This document shows, one piece after another, positions 60,601 through 64,000 of a stretch of DNA of 64,000 bases. Under the pieces are notes generated by a model, which was not told where the DNA came from, made no database searches, and saw only the letters and a program-made list of their open reading frames with translations. The position numbers were made by a program, and so were the translations under genes. Each line of letters starts with the position of its first letter. Position 1 is the first letter of the stretch. Where the stretch lies: assembly GCA_021229015.1 (NCBI GenBank), contig CM037778.1, positions 17,615,214-17,679,213 on the forward strand, given 5' to 3'. The stretch is from Solen grandis. Taxonomy: Eukaryota > Mollusca > Bivalvia > Adapedonta > Solenidae.

Positions 60601-63600
60601 CACTGTGACCAGGCTCAACTTCCAATCGTTACACTGGCGCTAAGTAAAACTAAAATTCTACAGTTACGTGGTACCATGTGTTACTAATCCTGGTTAACAG
60701 ATATTCAAATACAGGACTAAGCTGACACAGATTTTTGCCTTAATAACTGTTAGAAATTAAATATTTGGGTGGCTAATTAGAGAAACAAGAATAATCCCGA
60801 GTATTTCAGTATTACTAAGTGCTAAGTAAGGTTGGTGGATCCTCAAAAACATAGTTATGCATATATGCATATACGTAAACACAAGATATGCACTTTTTTT
60901 TGGTAGGAAACACATGTACGTGCATGATACAATGCTGTTTTTCTTTTACTTTACGATTTATTATAACATGGATTACGTTATAGTGCTTAAGTTTATAAAG
61001 TTCTCGTGGCAAAAACATCTTGGGCAGAAATAACAAAATCATACTTAATGAACTTCAATACTTAATCGTTCGCCAATCAAGGATATGAAAATGTTTGTTT
61101 TGTGTGTGTATGTGTGTGATTATTCATTTATAACCTTTTTTTACAAGGTATGTTTTTTATATTGTAAAATGTTTCGAGGTCAACGAAAATGGTCAACTTA
61201 CTGAATTGATACAGTCCCGACATTTGTCTTGGATTTCTGGGTATCGAATCATGTAGGCAACCAACCAAAGTAATCCGATTGCAACATTTTCACTTCCAGC
61301 AACAAATAAATCTCGTGTGATATGGCATAAATTGTCCTCTGAAATAGCAAGAAGTAAAATCAGCATAAAGAGCACGTGTTTTCCAATGTGTATGGTAACA
61401 AATGATTACATGCATGAATTCAAGAGAGAGAGAGAGAGAGAGATTTTAAATCTGCGTCACATTTTTCAGAATTCCATCTCCCAAAGTAAGAATTTTCATC
61501 CATACGGTTCAACTTTATTGTAGAAAGTGGATGCACGAATTTTAACCGATTGATCATTTACTAAACATATAGTTAAATAGAGCAGCTGTCGAAGTCCTGA
61601 TGTAGATAATGCAAAATTCTAGCTGAATACACATGTACATAAATAAATATGTCTATGTTATACATGTAACATAATTTTTTTTTTAATAAATTTGTATGGC
61701 CTCAGAAAAACGTTAATGTAATCCATACTTTCGTTATATACGAAGTTGTAAGATACGGAGTTTACTGTATAATGTATATCTTAATATAGAAACTAGTTGA
61801 TTCTGACGAAAACATCAGCGTCCGTGTATCAAATGTCTATTTTTTATTCCCTGTAAAATAAGAGAGCAAAATCTCAATTATTTTGATGAGACAAGTTATT
61901 TAAATTACCCGTAACAACGTCCGTTTCTCCCTTTTTCTCCCTATCTATGAGCATATCCACCAGACCTCGCAATGCTGCGGGGTCAAACGTCTCCCGGGCC
62001 TGCTTCACACGGTCATGTATAAAGCCCTTCATCTTTTGAATTGTCGCACGGGTATCCCTGACCTGGGAAACAATTTTAACTTAACTTAATTAATATATTT
62101 ATTTATTAATATTTTAGTGGGTGTGTGTGTGTGTGTGGTGGGGGGGGGGGGGGGGGGGGGGGCTAATGTTACAGTTAACGCCTGCACACAAGCTCACAGG
62201 CACACACACATCTTATCTAGATGTGGACTTTGCGTTTAAATCTTGTATGTATGTTTCCCACGCATGTATACATCAATTTATGAGCCTTTCATGGTGGAAG
62301 AATTAAGTTTCTAGTCCCCTGGAATAACTTATAGCTTAAAGATGCAAATCCTTAATTGAACGCCTGCAGAAAAACCCCCAACAAAACTATTTATCATTAC
62401 TTTATTGAAATTTATGTTCATGAACGAGATAAAAAAACAACAACAGTATCTTAATTTTTTATTTTTATAATGCTTATACTCGTGATTGTCTGTTGTTTTT
62501 TATTTATTTTTTTCCTTTTATTATTATTATCTAATTATTTACAGAACCTGGTAGTTATTTGCAACGAAGCAAACACTGATTATAGAACCATTATAAAGTC
62601 GTGCTTTCATAGAGAACAAAACGATTGAAAACTGAAAAGAAATCTTCAACACCTCGATTCAGCCGTCATATTTCCATTAACTCCATACGTTAGCTGTGAT
62701 TACAAACATCTGTGTTAAAGAAATGTTGCTATTTCGAGAACCTCATCCTCATAAATCGTTAATCGCCAAGCCTTGCTCCACACACTGAAGTTAACACTAG
62801 CATATGTAAATGCTACTATAATTACTATTTCATTTGGCATTAGATTTTTTTTTGGAGGGGGGGGGGGGGGGGTCTGTATAAATATATAAATATATATGTT
62901 CTTCAAGCAACACTTGTACCTAAAAATATGGGTTTATATGGTTTCACTATATAATAGCAGAACGTGTTGAACCGATTATAAAACAGACATTTAAATTAAC
63001 ACATTGCGTTAAGGGCTGAATGTTGTAATTGTATAAGAGAAAACACATTTTAAATGAAATGATAGTCAAATATATGTTTGGTTTGTGTTTAACATGTGTT
63101 CGGTTGGCATGAATGCTGAGAGAGAGAGAATGCAATTTGCAAACTTTTTTTATCAGCAAACTAATTTTACTAATGGTTTTGAACGTTTTACGATGAATCT
63201 ATAATCCATTCTACACTGGGAATGCTATCAAGATGTTTTATGTCTTTAAAATAAAAACTGGGTGCTAAGCAAGTGGTAGCCATCCATAAATACACAACAA
63301 ATGTGCGTAATATTTAAGTAACAGTAACAGTAACAATTAATGTTCTAAAATGATTCTGCAATAATATCAACTACGTATTTGTCCAGTAAATTCGTTATCA
63401 CGTTCAATTTTTGCATTTAATTACATCTTTAAAAATTACATCTTTAAAAATAAGCTTGCAACAACTATAACGCTGAGAAAATATGATTTACATGATGTCA
63501 TCGATCGATAAGTTCGATCATGACAGCATGTTAATTATACACAAGTGCACCTTTCAATGTCCTCCACTACGATTATCATCAAAGAAGTCTCATCCATTGG

Positions 63601-63830
63601 AAGTCCCCCTCTTACCTAACGTACACGTTGGCTGACGCCAGACAAATGAAGTGTCGATCACTACCACTGACGTCAGAGTAACGTCATAGGTAATAGGGCG
63701 TACCTGTTTAGTTTCCGGGAGCCACTGCAGGACCGGAAAGAAATTGCGTGGATTGCTGACTCCACCCCTCTGTAGAAGCCTGTCCATTATGGAAATAAGT
63801 TCCACAAACGACGGGTCTGTGTACTCGAAC
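53202..63830 (-). CDS. cytochrome P450 (clan 2 / CYP2-like), 3' six exons; 5' part outside window
   Basis: The exons are 63830-63704, 62062-61909, 61338-61202, 55190-55094, 54521-54315 and 53392-53202. They splice in frame to 303 residues and TGA, about three fifths of a usual 500-residue P450. The product is a heme-thiolate monooxygenase, normally anchored in the ER membrane and fed by P450 reductase. Seen in order: FEY-DP-F before the F-helix region, a G/H-helix region with LVDMLID, I helix VAGSENVA, K helix E-V-L-R (ExxR), PDRF (PERF type), and heme loop FSFGPRYCLA with the cysteine ligand. The heme loop spans the last intron. The N-terminal anchor and first exons lie beyond 64000. The conserved I-helix Thr is Asn. 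The substrate cannot be inferred. One intron holds a 3-kb minisatellite. No break is seen in the exons present. Confidence 0.93.
53440..53560. repeat. short repeat with two hairpins in the last P450 intron
   Basis: It starts with GGCTTCACCTGGTGAAGC, passes through CGGCCGGCCGGACGGACGG, and ends in a 16-bp perfect hairpin (53526-53560, loop TGC). The layout resembles the ends of the AACAAGAG repeats without their body. Confidence 0.65.
54315..54521 (-). CDS. P450 exon, beta-sheet/PERF region
   Basis: The exon encodes APLSVPHATNEE, GEYRIPAETMVLTHL, VHLDPAHW, FNPDRF and AFYPFSF, then one base of the heme-loop Gly. The acceptor is ACACAG and the donor GTGAGT. This is the typical second-last exon of CYP2-like genes. 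Confidence 0.94.
54654..54693. repeat. poly(T)-poly(G) run
   Basis: About 14 T followed by about 26 or more G in a P450 intron. Such runs are error-prone in assemblies. Similar G runs occur near 62140 and 62858. Confidence 0.9.
55094..55190 (-). CDS. P450 exon, K helix (ExxR)
   Basis: The exon encodes VLEDDRQVCMADRDKLVYVE, ATVNEVLRLANI and one base of the next Ala. E-V-L-R is the conserved ExxR pair. The acceptor is CATAG and the donor GTATGT. The preceding intron of about 6 kb contains the 37-bp minisatellite. Confidence 0.92.
56473..59559. repeat. 37-bp minisatellite, about 83 copies, in a P450 intron
   Basis: The unit runs GACCATGACTATACAGGTAG, then AGGTGTATTGTGGTTTT. Main variants affect the site after CTATA or CCATA (CAGG, CCGG, CTGG, CCAG, TCCGT). 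Since 37 is not a multiple of three, three units make one peptide period, producing minus-strand frames up to 229 codons that are artefacts of the repeat. Confidence 0.97.
59560..61201. other. P450 intron sequence, no other feature
   Basis: AT-rich intron remainder with a short (TA)n near 60275. Nothing gene-like. Confidence 0.45.
61202..61338 (-). CDS. P450 exon, I helix
   Basis: The exon encodes E-DNLCHITRDLFVAGSENVA, then LLWLVAYMIRYPEIQDKC. The I-helix signature A-G-x-E-T reads A-G-S-E-N: the acid is kept and the oxygen-activating Thr is replaced by Asn (AAT). The acceptor is TTTCAG and the donor GTAAGT. Confidence 0.93.
61422..61442. repeat. (GA)n microsatellite
   Basis: About 10 GA units in the intron upstream of the I-helix exon. 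Confidence 0.9.
61909..62062 (-). CDS. P450 exon, G/H-helix region
   Basis: The exon starts in phase 0 at VRDTRATIQKMKGFIHDRV and runs through FDP and LVDMLID to DVVT plus one base. The acceptor is CCCAG and the donor GTAATT. It matches the region between the F helix and I helix of CYP2-type enzymes. Confidence 0.88.
62119..62162. repeat. (TG)n followed by poly(G)
   Basis: About 8 TG units, then more than 20 G, just upstream (in gene direction) of the G/H-helix exon. Confidence 0.9.
62163..63703. other. P450 intron sequence
   Basis: AT-rich intron with a G run near 62858-62872 and a short GA run near 63118. No other gene is recognised. Confidence 0.45.
63704..63830 (-). CDS. P450 exon (most upstream in window)
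   Basis: The exon begins with one base completing a codon, probably Arg as in the common K-R-F-x-Y block, then FEYTDPSFVELISIMDRLL and NFFPVLQWLPETKQ. The acceptor is CTGCAG (63836-63831) and the donor GTACGC. The acceptor sits at the edge of a 28-bp tandem repeat. Confidence 0.88.
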
Positions 63831-63990
63831 CTGCAGTATACAGATACCACTTACAATCCTGTCGTATATAGATACCACATAATATACTGCAGTATACAGA
63901 TACCACATAATATACTGCAGTATACAGATACCACATAATATACTGCAGTATACAGATACCACATAATATACAGCAATGTACAGATACCAC
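63831..63990. repeat. 28-bp minisatellite adjoining a P450 splice acceptor
   Basis: CTGCAGTATACAGATACCAC occurs at 63831, 63887, 63915 and 63943. The first copy is the last 20 nt of the intron, including the acceptor. Diverged units fill the rest. Confidence 0.92.
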
Positions 63991-64000
63991 ATCATTTACT

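Noticed and set aside
63590..63995. Frames extending the P450 exon into flanking sequence
   Set aside because: The extension beyond 63830 is the 28-bp repeat (WYLYTAVYYV-like) and beyond 63704 is intron after a GTACGC donor. Only 63704-63830 fits the P450 family.

Overview
The window looks like an intron-rich, AT-rich animal genome segment, most likely from a bivalve mollusc. The evidence is two interpretable host genes with GT-AG introns plus repeat types familiar from bivalves: tRNA-derived SINEs with a shared body, repeats that open with AACAAGAG and close with a GAGCT hairpin, and long minisatellites. Two runs of exactly 100 N (186-285 and 21055-21154) are fixed-size scaffold gaps. I see no bacterial-type genes, rRNA, CRISPR array or functional tRNA. 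All naming rests on reading the sequence; no searches were run.

Host genes, both on the minus strand. (1) A complete NAA20 gene, the catalytic subunit of the NatB N-terminal acetyltransferase. It has six coding exons between 39566 and 32185, one of them only 25 nt, and splices in frame to a 173-residue protein. (2) The 3' part of a clan-2-type cytochrome P450 gene. It has six exons between 63830 and 53202 encoding 303 residues, which include the I helix, K helix, PERF-type motif and heme loop. The 5' exons lie beyond the right edge. The two genes are separated by about 14 kb of repeats and show no sign of acting together.

Layout. 1-2400 and about 16.3-21.05 kb hold copies of one repeat family with roughly 450-bp monomers, dense in TGACGTCA palindromes and ending in short perfect hairpins. 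2.4-16.3 kb holds a pogo-like element with a nested MITE, two internally tandem repeats (6.3-7.3 and 7.7-9.2 kb), SINEs, a region with a CCGACGA motif about every 20 bp, and a decayed SGNH-hydrolase-like gene. 21.2-31.3 kb holds a 38-bp minisatellite, a decayed non-LTR retrotransposon, SINEs and a 207-bp MITE. 31.9-39.6 kb is NAA20, whose introns carry two inverted piggyBac-like MITEs. 39.7-53 kb is intergenic repeats, including a 2.75-kb terminal-inverted-repeat element inserted into another repeat. 53.2-64 kb is the P450, with a 3-kb 37-bp minisatellite in one intron and a 28-bp minisatellite that copies a splice acceptor.

The most interesting items are the helically phased TGACGTCA repeat family, the splice-acceptor minisatellite, the inverted MITE pair around NAA20 exons 4-5, and the P450 I-helix Thr-to-Asn change. 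Most short open frames in the window are chance or repeat-derived and are not listed as genes.
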